A stretch of 64,000 nt of DNA. Origin: Antarcticimicrobium luteum (lineage in GTDB: Bacteria > Pseudomonadota > Alphaproteobacteria > Rhodobacterales > Rhodobacteraceae). The translations under genes were made by a program, and so were the position numbers. Positions 19,019 through 28,040 of the stretch are shown here, in pieces; position 1 is the first letter of the stretch, and each line of letters starts with the position of its first letter. The stretch spans positions 62,001-126,000 of the forward strand of contig NZ_SMUV01000070.1 of the NCBI RefSeq assembly GCF_004358185.1, in the 5' to 3' direction. A model generated the notes under the pieces. That model did not search any database. It saw only the letters and a program-made list of their open reading frames with translations, and had not been told where the DNA came from.

Positions 19019-21951
19019 GCCAGATCCTCCGGGGTGGGGTCCGTGCTGCGGTCCCATTCGCCGAACCGTGCCAGATGGTCGTAATCGCCCACGTCGCTGT
19101 CCTTGAACAGCATCCGGCGCGAGGTATAGCCCTGATCGGGCTGCGCATAGGCGCTGAGCAGCTCGCGCAGATCCTCCAGCACCTGCGCCGGCGGCTCATC
19201 GTCCAGCGGCGCCGGAACCTCCTTGTAGCTGCTGCCGACACCGATAAAGACGGCGCCGGACACCGGCGCGGGGGCGAGGATGCCAAAGCCCGCCTGCTCA
19301 GCCATGGCCGCCTCGATCAGCAGCTGCTTGTCGAATTTGGCCTGCTGATCGCGGGTTGGCGGCGCGCCGGTCTTGTAATCGAAAATCGACAGGATCCCGC
19401 GCGCGTCCATGTCGATCCGGTCGGCCCGGCCGATCATGGTGACGCCGGGGGGCGTGATCGTCATCTTGCCGGTCTGCTCAAAGGCCGAGCTGATCGCACT
19501 GGCCTGCCGCCCCGCCTCGGCGGCGAGGAAGGCCTCGGCGATCCGGCCCAGCCGCGCCAGCCAGAGCGCGCGGGCGGTGGGCCAGGGGACATGCGCCTCC
19601 AGCACCTCACGGGCGCGGGCCATCAGCGTCTCGCGGTTGAGCGGCGCGCCGGTTCCCAGATCGTCGCGCACGAACCGCTCGAACACCTCATGCAGGGCGG
19701 TGCCGCGCAGCAGCGCGTCGGGCTCCTGCACCAGCGGATCCAGCGGGTTCAGCCGCAGCACGCGTTTGGCATAGACGGCATAGGGGTCGCGGATCAGCCG
19801 CTTGATCTCGGTGACGTTCAGCCGGTCGGGCCGCGCGGCCACCGGCGGGCGCGGCGAGGGGCGCGGGGCGGCCGGCACCGGCGTGGTCTCCTCCAGCGCC
19901 TCGGCCCAGGCAAGGTATGTGCGCCCGCGCGCGGCCATATCCTCCAGCGCCTGCCGCCCGCCCTGATCGGGCAGACCCCTCAACAGGTTGGTCAGCCGGT
20001 TCAGCCAGCGCGACGGCACGGTTTCGGCATCGTCAGAGCGTTTGGCGCGGGTCAGCCAGACCTCCGGCGCGGCAATCGCCTGTTGGAAATCATGCGCCGA
20101 GAGGCCGATGCGCCGTTCAGGCAGCAAGAGGCCCGCGCGGTCGCGCATCTGCCGGTTCAGCCAGGGGTCGGGGCGCGCCGGTTCCGGCCAGCTGCCCTCG
20201 TTCAGCCCGCCGAGGATCAGCAGGTCGGCACCCATCACCCGCGCCTCCAGCGTGCCCCAGATCATGATCCCGGTCAGGCCGGCGTCGCGGTCGCGCACCT
20301 CTTCGCCCTGCAACAGCGCGGCAAGCAGGTCGGTGAAGTCGCGCGCGGTCATGGCGCCGCCGCGCTCGGCCTCGCGCTCCAGCGCCTCGATGACCGACAG
20401 CGCCTTTTGCCCGGCGTTCTTCTGCCAGAGCGTGCCGCTGCCCTCTGCCTGACTGCCCGCGGCGATGACCTCGGCCAGGGTGCGCAGGTCGGCGACCCAG
20501 TCGCAGAGCGGCTGCGCGCCGGGACGGACCCGGTCGCAGAAACAGCCGTTCAGCCAGTCAAGCCAGGGGCGCGGCACCGTGCCCTCATGGCGCGCGGCGA
20601 ACCGCGCGAACCCCTCCGCGTCCGGAAAGGCGGGGCCGCGTTTGCGCAGGTCCAGCTCCAGATCGCGGGCATGGCGCAGATGCTCGCCGCGCCCCGCCCC
20701 GTCGTGGCAAAGAGGGTGTTTCAGCAGCGTCAGCAGTGTCTCGCCGGTCAGCCGTCCGGTGAACAGTTCGGCCACATGGCGCAGGAAGCGGCCCGGCGGC
20801 GACAGGTGCAGCGGCTGGCCGGCGCTGTCGTCGGGCACGATGTCCCAGCGTTCCAGCGCGGCGGTGACCTGGCGCGACAGCATCCGGTCGGGGGTGATCA
20901 GGGCGGCCGACTGCCCGGTCTCGGCCGCCTCGCGCAGGCGCAGCGCGATGGCCAGCGCCTCGTCGCGCGGGTTTTGCGCCTCGATCAGGGTCAGGTCGGC
21001 GGTTGCGGCGTCCAGCCCGGAGAGCTTCGGCCCCTCCTCCATCCAGGCGTCGGTCACCGGCGCCGGCCGCAGCGCCAGCGAGACCAGGCGGTTGCGCGCC
21101 GGCGCCGGCGGCGCGGTGTCGGTCCAGCGGCGGATCTCTCCCGGGCCGATCTCCAGCGCGTCCATCAGCTTGCGGAACCGGTATTGCGGGTGATCCTCGG
21201 AGGTGAGCGCGCGGTCCAGCCTGTCCCACACCGCCGCCCGATGGGCGAAATCGTAGCCGGGCAGCACCACCGCCCCCTGCGGCAGCCGCGCCACCGCCTG
21301 CATCAGCATCAGCGTGGTGCCGCGCGAGCCGGTGGAGCCGGCCAGGATCACCGGATGCTCGGGTGGGGCCTCCTGCCAGCGGGCGATCAGCCCCTCGACC
21401 ACGCGGCGCTGGCGCGCCTGCATGTCCAGCTCGTCCGTGTCGCTGCCGATCAGGTCGTCGGCGATGCCGATAAAGGTCTGCGCGCGGGCCCAGTGACCGG
21501 ACAGATCGCTGACATCCAGATTGCGGATGTCGTCGGGCGAGACGCCCTCGCCCTGCATTTCATCGATCAGCCCGGCCAGGCTGTCGGCCAGATCGTAAAG
21601 CGAGGCGCGCGCGGCCAAGTCCGGCTGGCGGTCCAGCAGTTTCGCGATCAGCTGCGTCAGCTCCAGCCGCCGGCGCAGCGGTGGAATGGCGGGCGGCAGC
21701 CGGTCCATGCCGCCGCTCTCGCCCAGGTCGGTGACAAGGGAAAGCCGGGGCAACAGGCGCGGCGGGCCGGCGTCGAAAATCTCGCGGATTCGGCGGGCCA
21801 TGCGGCGGGTGTTGACCACAAGCTGCACCCGCGCCAGCGCCTCGGGTGGGGCGCCCTCCATCCGGGCAGTCAGCCCCTCGATCAGCGCGCGGGGGAAATC
21901 AACCCCGGGCGGCAGGGCATAGACGCGCGGGGTCTGGCCGGTGTCAAACAT
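19015..21951 (-). CDS. addB: Double-strand break repair protein AddB
   Basis: Second subunit of AddAB, helicase-like and nuclease-bearing. The 978-residue product starts MFDTGQTPRVYALPPGVDF at 21951; an upstream in-frame extension lies in the murU gene and is rejected. It has the alphaproteobacterial AddB features: VILAGSTGSRGTTLMLMQAV in the N-terminal half, GLNEGSWP, and a C-terminal nuclease with ADRIDMDARG and IFDYKTGAPP. Its start overlaps the murU stop, and its stop overlaps addA, so the repair pair is embedded in the tsaE-amgK-murU operon. Confidence 0.94.
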   Translation of the reverse strand: MFDTGQTPRVYALPPGVDFPRALIEGLTARMEGAPPEALARVQLVVNTRRMARRIREIFDAGPPRLLPRLSLVTDLGESGGMDRLPPAIPPLRRRLELTQLIAKLLDRQPDLAARASLYDLADSLAGLIDEMQGEGVSPDDIRNLDVSDLSGHWARAQTFIGIADDLIGSDTDELDMQARQRRVVEGLIARWQEAPPEHPVILAGSTGSRGTTLMLMQAVARLPQGAVVLPGYDFAHRAAVWDRLDRALTSEDHPQYRFRKLMDALEIGPGEIRRWTDTAPPAPARNRLVSLALRPAPVTDAWMEEGPKLSGLDAATADLTLIEAQNPRDEALAIALRLREAAETGQSAALITPDRMLSRQVTAALERWDIVPDDSAGQPLHLSPPGRFLRHVAELFTGRLTGETLLTLLKHPLCHDGAGRGEHLRHARDLELDLRKRGPAFPDAEGFARFAARHEGTVPRPWLDWLNGCFCDRVRPGAQPLCDWVADLRTLAEVIAAGSQAEGSGTLWQKNAGQKALSVIEALEREAERGGAMTARDFTDLLAALLQGEEVRDRDAGLTGIMIWGTLEARVMGADLLILGGLNEGSWPEPARPDPWLNRQMRDRAGLLLPERRIGLSAHDFQQAIAAPEVWLTRAKRSDDAETVPSRWLNRLTNLLRGLPDQGGRQALEDMAARGRTYLAWAEALEETTPVPAAPRPSPRPPVAARPDRLNVTEIKRLIRDPYAVYAKRVLRLNPLDPLVQEPDALLRGTALHEVFERFVRDDLGTGAPLNRETLMARAREVLEAHVPWPTARALWLARLGRIAEAFLAAEAGRQASAISSAFEQTGKMTITPPGVTMIGRADRIDMDARGILSIFDYKTGAPPTRDQQAKFDKQLLIEAAMAEQAGFGILAPAPVSGAVFIGVGSSYKEVPAPLDDEPPAQVLEDLRELLSAYAQPDQGYTSRRMLFKDSDVGDYDHLARFGEWDRSTDPTPEDLA

Positions 21952-22633
21952 CGGGGGTCTCGGCCAGCAGGCGTTCGGCCAGCGCGATGCCGTCCGGATG
22001 ACCCACGTCGCACCAGCGGCCGGGATATTCCAGCGCGAACAGTCTGTTACGCTCCAGCATCCGGTCCCAGACACAGTTGAGCGAGAACACCTCTTCTTCG
22101 ATCTCGTCCAGAAGGTCGGTGCACATGATCTGCACGCCGCCGTAGATGGTGGTCGTCCCACGGCAGATGCGACCCGCCTCGTCGATGTCAAAATCCCCGC
22201 CGCCCTTGTGGCCCAGCACATGAGGGGCGCGGATGCAGATCAGCAGCGCGTCCATCGCCTCGGCGTCCCAGGCCGCGCGCAGCATCTCAAGCGGGTTCGG
22301 CCCGGACCAGATCGCATCGGTGTTGAGCGTAAAGACCGGCCCCGGCCCCAGCAGCGGCAGCGCGGCGCGCAACCCGCCGCCGGTGTCGAGGATGTCGGGC
22401 GCCTCCTGCGATAGCGCGATGCCCTGCGGCTCCAGATGGGCGCGCAGCATCTCGGGTTTGTAATGCAGGTTCGCCACCACCCGCGGCAGGGCCAGCGGGC
22501 GCACCAGATCCAGCGCGTGGTCGATCAGCGGGCGACCGGCCACCTCGATCAGCGGCTTGGGGCGGTCGCGGGTCAGCGTGCCCATGCGGGTGCCGAACCC
22601 GGCGGCGAACAGCATCGCGGCCTCAGGGGTCAT
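21944..22633 (-). CDS. murU: Nucleotidyltransferase, probable N-acetylmuramate alpha-1-phosphate uridylyltransferase MurU
   Basis: The 229-residue protein has the sugar nucleotidyltransferase signature LFAAGFGTRMGTLT with the activating PKPLIEVAGRPLID, TLNTDAIW and GGDFDIDEAGRI. In Pseudomonas, MurU and the adjacent kinase AmgK turn recycled N-acetylmuramate into UDP-MurNAc, bypassing de novo synthesis. The four-base overlap with an AmgK-type kinase here argues for the same pathway, although other nucleotidyl transfers are possible from sequence alone. Confidence 0.83.
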   Translation of the reverse strand: MTPEAAMLFAAGFGTRMGTLTRDRPKPLIEVAGRPLIDHALDLVRPLALPRVVANLHYKPEMLRAHLEPQGIALSQEAPDILDTGGGLRAALPLLGPGPVFTLNTDAIWSGPNPLEMLRAAWDAEAMDALLICIRAPHVLGHKGGGDFDIDEAGRICRGTTTIYGGVQIMCTDLLDEIEEEVFSLNCVWDRMLERNRLFALEYPGRWCDVGHPDGIALAERLLAETPDV

Positions 22634-23634
22634 GCCGACCTCAGCCTGGCCAGCGCCTCGGGTGTGGGGGCGGGCAGCGCCCCGAGCAGCAGGTCCGCCA
22701 CCGGGGCGAGCGCGGGGTGATCCAGATCGCGCGTCAGATGCGCCCAGACCGCCGGGATCAGGTCGACATACTGCGGTTTGCCGTAATCGGTGGCGAGCCG
22801 GGCGAAAACGCCGAGGATGCGCAGGTTGCGCTGGGCGCCCAGCACGGCATAGGCGGTGCGAAAGATGTGATCGTCCACTCCGGCGGCCGAAATGTACAGA
22901 TCGGTCATCGCGATCTCGATCCCCGCCGGCACATCGCGGCGGATGTCCTGGAGCAACGAGACCAGATCATAGGCGGGATGACCCAGCATGGCGTCCTGGA
23001 AATCCAGCAGGCCTACGCGGGCGGGGCCGTTGCGGTCCGGCAGCCAGATCAGGTTTTCGGCGTGATAGTCGCGCAGGATCACCACCTGCTTTCCACTCGT
23101 GGTGGCGCGCAGAATATCCTCGAACCGCAGCAGGAAGCGCTGATGGGCCTCGCCGCCGTCGTCGCCGAGGATGCCGGCGCGGTATTTGGTAAAGGCCAGC
23201 CCGGCCAACCCGGCCATCAGCGGTGGGTCATAGGCGGCAAGGGCCGGCGGGGTGGCCTCGTGCAGCGCGATCAGCACATGGGTCGCGGCCTCGTAAAGCT
23301 GTCGTTCGGGTTTGGGGTCGGCGGCCAGCACCCGCGCGAACAGCGCATCGCCCAGATCCTCCAGCAGCAGAAAGCCGGTTTCGGCATCTTCGGCGTAGAT
23401 CTCGGGCGCGCTCAGCCCCTGGTCGCGCAGGAACCGGGCGATGGCGGTGAAGGGGCGCACATCCTCGCCCTTCTCGGGCGGGGCGTCCATCAGCACGGCG
23501 GTTCGCCCGGTGGCCGGATCGCTCAGCCGCTCGTACCGGCGGTTCGAGGCGTCGCCGGCCAGCGGCGCCCGGGGGGCGCGGGACCAGTCGGTGGTGGCAA
23601 GGAAGCTTTCGGCCAATGTGGCGCGGTCGGTCAT
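22630..23634 (-). CDS. amgK: Aminoglycoside phosphotransferase-fold kinase, probable anomeric MurNAc/GlcNAc kinase AmgK
   Basis: The 334-residue product (start MTDRATLAESFLATTDW at 23634) has a nucleotide-loop region AGDASNRRYERL, the catalytic loop LRDYHAENLIWLP and the metal-binding LLDFQDAMLGHPAYDLVSLL. This kinase fold, next to a MurU-like transferase, matches AmgK of the peptidoglycan recycling route. A longer in-frame start overlaps tsaE and was rejected. It overlaps tsaE and murU by four bases each. Confidence 0.83.
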   Translation of the reverse strand: MTDRATLAESFLATTDWSRAPRAPLAGDASNRRYERLSDPATGRTAVLMDAPPEKGEDVRPFTAIARFLRDQGLSAPEIYAEDAETGFLLLEDLGDALFARVLAADPKPERQLYEAATHVLIALHEATPPALAAYDPPLMAGLAGLAFTKYRAGILGDDGGEAHQRFLLRFEDILRATTSGKQVVILRDYHAENLIWLPDRNGPARVGLLDFQDAMLGHPAYDLVSLLQDIRRDVPAGIEIAMTDLYISAAGVDDHIFRTAYAVLGAQRNLRILGVFARLATDYGKPQYVDLIPAVWAHLTRDLDHPALAPVADLLLGALPAPTPEALARLRSA

Positions 23635-24116
23635 TCGAAAAGGTCTTTCAGGTGGTCCAGACATTCGGCCCAGCGCGGCGCCGTCCAGGTGAGCGTCAGG
23701 TGGCGGGTGTCTTCGGCGCCTTCGGTCGTGGCGAAGGTCAGGTGCAGCGCGTCGGGCGGGGTCAGCGGGCCCAGCCGGTCGGGCCATTCGATCAGGCAGA
23801 TCGCGGTTTCCATCGCCTCGGTCAGGCCCAGCTCCTCGATTTCCCCGGGGGCGGACAGGCGGTAGAGATCGGCATGCCAAAGCTCGCCCGCCCGGGTGTC
23901 ATAGGTCTGCACCAGCGTGAAGGTGGGAGAGGGCACGTCCTCGGGCATCTGCAACAGGGACTGGATCAGGGCGCGGGCGAAATGGGTCTTTCCGGCGCCG
24001 ATCGGCCCGTCAAGCAGCAGGCAGTCGCCGGGGCGCAGCAGCGCGCCCAGCCCGCCGGCAAGGCGGGCGGTGGCGTCGGGCGAGGTCAGGGTCAGGGACA
24101 GCGGCGGTCGGATCAT
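23631..24116 (-). CDS. tsaE: tRNA threonylcarbamoyladenosine biosynthesis ATPase TsaE
   Basis: ATPase needed with TsaB, TsaC and TsaD for t6A37 in ANN-decoding tRNAs. The 161-residue product, start MIRPPLSLTLTSPD, has Walker A DGPIGAGKTHFARALI, the switch VPSPTFTLVQTYD, HADLYRL and IEWPDRLG. I rejected the longer in-frame TTG start at 24287, which runs into the PAS gene. It heads the tsaE-amgK-murU-addB-addA operon, 41 bases after the PAS gene. Confidence 0.93.
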   Translation of the reverse strand: MIRPPLSLTLTSPDATARLAGGLGALLRPGDCLLLDGPIGAGKTHFARALIQSLLQMPEDVPSPTFTLVQTYDTRAGELWHADLYRLSAPGEIEELGLTEAMETAICLIEWPDRLGPLTPPDALHLTFATTEGAEDTRHLTLTWTAPRWAECLDHLKDLFE

Positions 24117-24157
24117 GGCGCCACAATGGCCGCGCCGGCGCCGCGCCGCAAGCCGGT

Positions 24158-25732
24158 TCAGCGGCCCGGGGGCGCGGCCGGTTCCGCATCTTTCGCGCCG
24201 TGCCGCGCGGCATCGCCGGCGGGGTGCGAGCCGGTGCGGGCGAACGTCACCATGGTCGCCCCCTTGCGAATAGGCAGCACCGTGCAATCAAGATGCGCGC
24301 CATTGCGCAGCCGGACCTCGGCGCGCCATTCGGCGCGGTTCTCGCGGACCGCGACGAAATCCCGCAACTCGCCCCAGACCGGGGTGGCAAGGCATTGATC
24401 CTGCCAGCTTCGGGTCGCGTCGATGATGGTGAACTGGGCAAAGCTGCGATCCGGATCGACGCCCCAGAGCCGGCGATAGGCGGCATTGCACAGGGTCAGT
24501 GTGCCATTGGGGTCGAACACCGCGATCGCGCTTGGTAGCGCATCGAGCACCGCCTGGCTTTGCTCCAGCTCGGCGCGGAACCGGCGGGTGAGGGTGATCT
24601 CGGCGGTGATGTCCTCGAACAGAAAGGCCACGGCGCCGTCGGGGTGGGGGCGGCCGCTGACCGAATAGACCGAGCCGGAGGGCAGCGACCAAGTTTCCTT
24701 GTACTGGCCGCTGGCGGCGGCCTCGACCAGATCGGCGAGCTTCTGGCGCCAGCTGTTGTAATCCTTGGGTTCGGGCATCATCGCACTGTCGCGCAGCCGG
24801 TCGAAGAAACTCAGCAGGCTGGGCCGGGCGCTGAGGAAATCGGCAGGCAGCGCAGTGAGATCGATAAGCGCCGGGTTGAACAGCGCCAGTTGCCGGTTGC
24901 GGTCGAAGATCGCCAGCCCGATCGAGAGCTGAGCAAAGGTCTTGGTCAGGGTCTGGACGAAATTGCGCTGGGCCGCCTCGGCGTCGACCACCGCGTTCAC
25001 GTCGGTGGCATAACACAGATGCCCGCCCTTTTGCGGGATCGTCCAGACATCGTACCAAAGCGTGTACTCGCCCTGGTCGGCGGTGATTGCCTGGCGCAGC
25101 TTGCGCCGCGGCTGCGCCGCGCCGGCCAGCCCGGGGAACAGTGGCTCTGCCGTGTCGGTATCGCGCCCGCGCACCTTGCGGACCAGCGCCGCATAGGCGC
25201 TGTTGCACCAGGTGACCTGGTCCTGATCATCTATGCGCCAGGCCGGATAGGGCGCGGCATTGGTGGCGGTGCGCAGAATATCCAGCTCTTTTGCCAGTGG
25301 CGGCAGGTCCGCCGCCGAGAGCGGCGCGCCGGACCGCAGATGCACCCGCGTGACACCGTCGATCCATTCGCACATCGCCTCGCCCGGCGGCTCCCGGTCC
25401 AGCGACGGGACCGACAGGCGGCCGGCCTCGCGCACCTGATCGACATCGGGCGGAAAGCCGGGGAAATCGGGCAACAGCGCCTCGCGCAGCGATTGCCAGG
25501 TAAGGCCGTCGCCGGGGTCGCCGGCAATCGCCCGGGCGGCGGCAGAGGCGTCGATCATGTCGCGGCCCTCGAACAGAAAAACCGGATCCTGGGTCAGGCC
25601 GTCGCCGGCCGGTTTCGGGCGCGCGGTCCGGGCCGCGCGGTCCGGCGGCGACAGCCACAGCACCGCCAGCATGGCAGCGGCCAGGCAGATCGCGGCCAGC
25701 GCCGCCCATTCTCCGAGGGTGATGTCGAGCAT
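24158..25732 (-). CDS. Membrane-anchored PAS-domain protein without a recognised output domain
   Basis: The 524-residue product begins MLDITLGEWAALAAICLAAA, giving one N-terminal membrane anchor (about residues 8-28), then a linker and at least three PAS-like segments: about residues 140-215 (AAPYPAWRIDDQDQVTWCNS in part), 260-370 (LSIGLAIFDRNRQLALFNPA in part) and 395-500 (ALPSAIAVFDPNGTLTLCNA). No His-kinase H-box, HATPase, GGDEF or EAL residues follow; the protein ends in a polar tail. The in-frame MCDT start at 25768 is less likely. It lies immediately downstream of regB on the same strand and has a CtrA-type box upstream. Confidence 0.72.
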   Translation of the reverse strand: MLDITLGEWAALAAICLAAAMLAVLWLSPPDRAARTARPKPAGDGLTQDPVFLFEGRDMIDASAAARAIAGDPGDGLTWQSLREALLPDFPGFPPDVDQVREAGRLSVPSLDREPPGEAMCEWIDGVTRVHLRSGAPLSAADLPPLAKELDILRTATNAAPYPAWRIDDQDQVTWCNSAYAALVRKVRGRDTDTAEPLFPGLAGAAQPRRKLRQAITADQGEYTLWYDVWTIPQKGGHLCYATDVNAVVDAEAAQRNFVQTLTKTFAQLSIGLAIFDRNRQLALFNPALIDLTALPADFLSARPSLLSFFDRLRDSAMMPEPKDYNSWRQKLADLVEAAASGQYKETWSLPSGSVYSVSGRPHPDGAVAFLFEDITAEITLTRRFRAELEQSQAVLDALPSAIAVFDPNGTLTLCNAAYRRLWGVDPDRSFAQFTIIDATRSWQDQCLATPVWGELRDFVAVRENRAEWRAEVRLRNGAHLDCTVLPIRKGATMVTFARTGSHPAGDAARHGAKDAEPAAPPGR

Positions 25733-25784
25733 GCCAATGATCCCGGGTCTTGCGCAGGTATCGCACAATATTCGGCCGAATGGG

Positions 25785-25799
25785 TTAACGCGGGTTTAA
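25785..25799. promoter_or_regulatory. CtrA-type binding site
   Basis: The sequence TTAACGCGGGTTTAA matches the full alphaproteobacterial CtrA consensus TTAA-N7-TTAA exactly. It lies in the 92-base gap between regB and the PAS gene, with its near end about 53 bases upstream of the PAS start codon, where it could place a promoter under cell-cycle or motility control. The match is seen; binding is inferred. Confidence 0.6.
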
Positions 25800-25824
25800 C
25801 CTTTGGCCGGGACCGCGCCGGCGA

Positions 25825-27234
25825 TCAGATCTCGATCGGCCGGTTGGCCCCCAGTGGCAGGGCGAATTCGCCGTGCAGCGCGTCGAGCTTGCTGCGCGGC
25901 CAGACCACCTCGACGATGGCGCCGCTTTGTTCGGGGCGGATCGGGACCGTCTTGTACGGGTCGAGCCCGTTGAAAAAGCTCAGCGTCGCGCCCGAGCGTT
26001 GCAGCAGCGTCTTGGCGATGAACAGCCCTAGGCCCATGCCCTCATAGCCCGGCCGGTCGCGGGTGGTGTCGCGGGCCTCGGGCTGGCCCCGGCGGCGGCG
26101 CACGAAGGGATCGCCGATGCGCCCGATCACCTGCGGCGGAAAGCCGTGGCCGTCGTCGATGATCCGCACCCGGATCTGATCGTCGGTCCATTTCATCTCG
26201 ACCCAGACATTTTCGTCGGCAAAATCCACCGCGTTCTGGATCAGGTTGCGCAGCCCGTGGATCACCTCGGGCAGGCGCAGGATCGCCGGCTGTTGCCGGC
26301 TGGCGCCGTCGCAGGGCTCTTCGCTGAAATGGATGGTCTTGCCGCGCTGGGTGTGCGGTTCGGCGGCCTCGTGCACCACGGTGCTGAGCGGCGCCTGCCG
26401 CAGATGCAGATCGTCCTTTCCGGCGCGGCCCATGCTGCGCAGGATGTCGCGGCAGCGGTCGGCCTGCTGCCGGATCAATTCGGCATCCTCGCGCAGGTCG
26501 GGGCGATCCTCCAGTTCTTCGATCAGCTCGGAGCTGGTCAGCTTGATGGTGGCCAGAGGGGTGCCCAGCTCATGCGCGGCAGCGGCGACGACGCCACCCA
26601 GATCGGTCAGCTTCTGCTCCCGGGACAGGGCCATATGCGTGGCCGAGAGCGCCTCGGACATCGACTGCATTTCCGAGTTGATGCGGTAGGAATAGACACC
26701 CATGAACACCGCCGCGATGGTGATCGCCGCCCAGTTGCCGAAAACGAAGATGTCGGGAACCCGCAGGATGAGCCCCTCGGCGGTGCGCAGCGGCAGGTGA
26801 AACTGCGCCAGCAGCGTGACCAGCAGGATCGCGGTGCCGCCGACGGTCAGCGCGGCGCGCAACCCCAGCACATTGGCCGAGATGGTGACCGGCGCCAGCA
26901 AGAGCAGCGCAAAGGGATTGTGCAGCCCGCCGGTGAGATAGAGCAGAAAGGCCAGTTGCAGCAGATCGTAGAGCGCCATCAGAAAGTTCTCGAATTCCGA
27001 CAGCCGCTTGCTTTCGGGAAACAGGAACATGGCACTGACATTGACGACCACCGAAACGGCAATGGCCAGATAGCACAGCGGCAGCTCCAGCTGCAGGTTG
27101 TACATGCGCTGGGCGGCGGTGATCGCACCGATCTGGCCCGCGATGGCGACCCAGCGCAGCAGGATAAGGGTGCGCAGCCGGATCCAGCTGCTGCGCTCCT
27201 GGCCGCGCCAAATGCCCACATTGGATTCCGGCAT
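25825..27234 (-). CDS. regB: Redox-sensing histidine kinase RegB/PrrB
   Basis: Membrane kinase that senses the quinone/redox state and phosphorylates RegA; in Rhodobacter this controls photosynthesis, respiration and denitrification genes. The 469-residue protein has six membrane helices in residues 25-185, the quinone-sensing motif GGLHNPF at 102-108, the H-box with phospho-His 221 in AAAHELGTPLATI, and Cys 261 in ADRCRDIL, matching the redox-active cysteine of RegB. C-terminal ATPase motifs include NLIQNAVDFA, DDGHGFP and GMGLGLFIAK. It lies divergent from senC-regA, the classic arrangement. Confidence 0.95.
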   Translation of the reverse strand: MPESNVGIWRGQERSSWIRLRTLILLRWVAIAGQIGAITAAQRMYNLQLELPLCYLAIAVSVVVNVSAMFLFPESKRLSEFENFLMALYDLLQLAFLLYLTGGLHNPFALLLLAPVTISANVLGLRAALTVGGTAILLVTLLAQFHLPLRTAEGLILRVPDIFVFGNWAAITIAAVFMGVYSYRINSEMQSMSEALSATHMALSREQKLTDLGGVVAAAAHELGTPLATIKLTSSELIEELEDRPDLREDAELIRQQADRCRDILRSMGRAGKDDLHLRQAPLSTVVHEAAEPHTQRGKTIHFSEEPCDGASRQQPAILRLPEVIHGLRNLIQNAVDFADENVWVEMKWTDDQIRVRIIDDGHGFPPQVIGRIGDPFVRRRRGQPEARDTTRDRPGYEGMGLGLFIAKTLLQRSGATLSFFNGLDPYKTVPIRPEQSGAIVEVVWPRSKLDALHGEFALPLGANRPIEI

Positions 27235-27322
27235 GAAATCCCTAAGTCAGTTGCATCGGCTGGGGATGGTGATAGGTCTCCCGCCCTGAAGGATCAACAA
27301 GTCTTACGTCGAAGGCCCGCCC

Positions 27323-27943
27323 ATGACCCGCATATATGCCATTCTCGCCGTCGTTCTCGCCGCCGCCGCACTGGGTGTTTTGTGGTTCGTAAGTCAGCCG
27401 GGCGGTGGCGACGACCGTTTCGCCCAATGCCGGACGACCAAGGTTGCGGGCGGCAGCGGCCAGATCGGCGGCCCGTTCGAGCTGGTCAACTCCAAGGGCC
27501 AGACGGTTACGGACAAGGACGTGATCACAAGTCCGACGCTGCTCTATTTCGGGTATACCTACTGTCCCGACGTCTGCCCGCTGGACAATTCCCGCAATGT
27601 CGAGGCGATCGACATCCTGGAAAGCCGCGGCAAGATGGTGACCCCGGTCTTCATCTCGATCGACCCGCAGCGCGACACGCCCGAGGTGGTGGGCGATTTC
27701 GCCGCCAATCTGCATGAGCGGATGATCGGCCTGACCGGCAGCCCCGAACAGGTCAGGGCGGCCAGCAAGGCCTACAAGACCTATTTCAAACGTCAGGAGG
27801 GCGATGAGGACTATTATCTGGTCGACCACTCCACCTTTTCCTATCTGGTGCTGCCCGGGGATGGCTTTGTCGAGTTTTTCCGCCGCGATCTGACGCCGGA
27901 TCAGATGGCCGATCAGATCGGCTGTTTCGTCGACAACATGTAG
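27323..27943 (+). CDS. senC: SCO1/SenC copper chaperone-like protein (PrrC)
   Basis: Membrane-anchored thioredoxin-fold protein that helps build the CuA centre of cytochrome oxidase and has been linked to RegB signalling. The 206-residue product has a single N-terminal anchor (IYAILAVVLAAAALGVLWFV), the copper motif CPDVCP (about residues 86-91) and the distal His in DHSTFSY. FGYTYCPDVCP and FISIDPQRDTP are typical SCO motifs. It precedes regA by 97 bases in the same direction. Confidence 0.94.
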   Translation: MTRIYAILAVVLAAAALGVLWFVSQPGGGDDRFAQCRTTKVAGGSGQIGGPFELVNSKGQTVTDKDVITSPTLLYFGYTYCPDVCPLDNSRNVEAIDILESRGKMVTPVFISIDPQRDTPEVVGDFAANLHERMIGLTGSPEQVRAASKAYKTYFKRQEGDEDYYLVDHSTFSYLVLPGDGFVEFFRRDLTPDQMADQIGCFVDNM

Positions 27944-28040
27944 GGCGGGGCGCGGGCGCATTTTGGGCGTTTGACCTTTGTTCCTGCGCTGCTATTAGTC
28001 ATTGACACCAAGAAAATGCCGAACCCGCAAAGGAGTGCGC

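Noticed and set aside
16280-19084. Long plus-strand open frame (934 codons) opposite addA, and a similar one opposite addB
   Set aside because: Composition is Arg/Gln/Pro-rich without motifs; the opposite strand encodes clear AddA and AddB.
27235-27322. FNR or RegA box in the regB-senC divergent region
   Set aside because: No TTGAY-N4-RTCAA palindrome or convincing RegA site is visible in these 88 bases.
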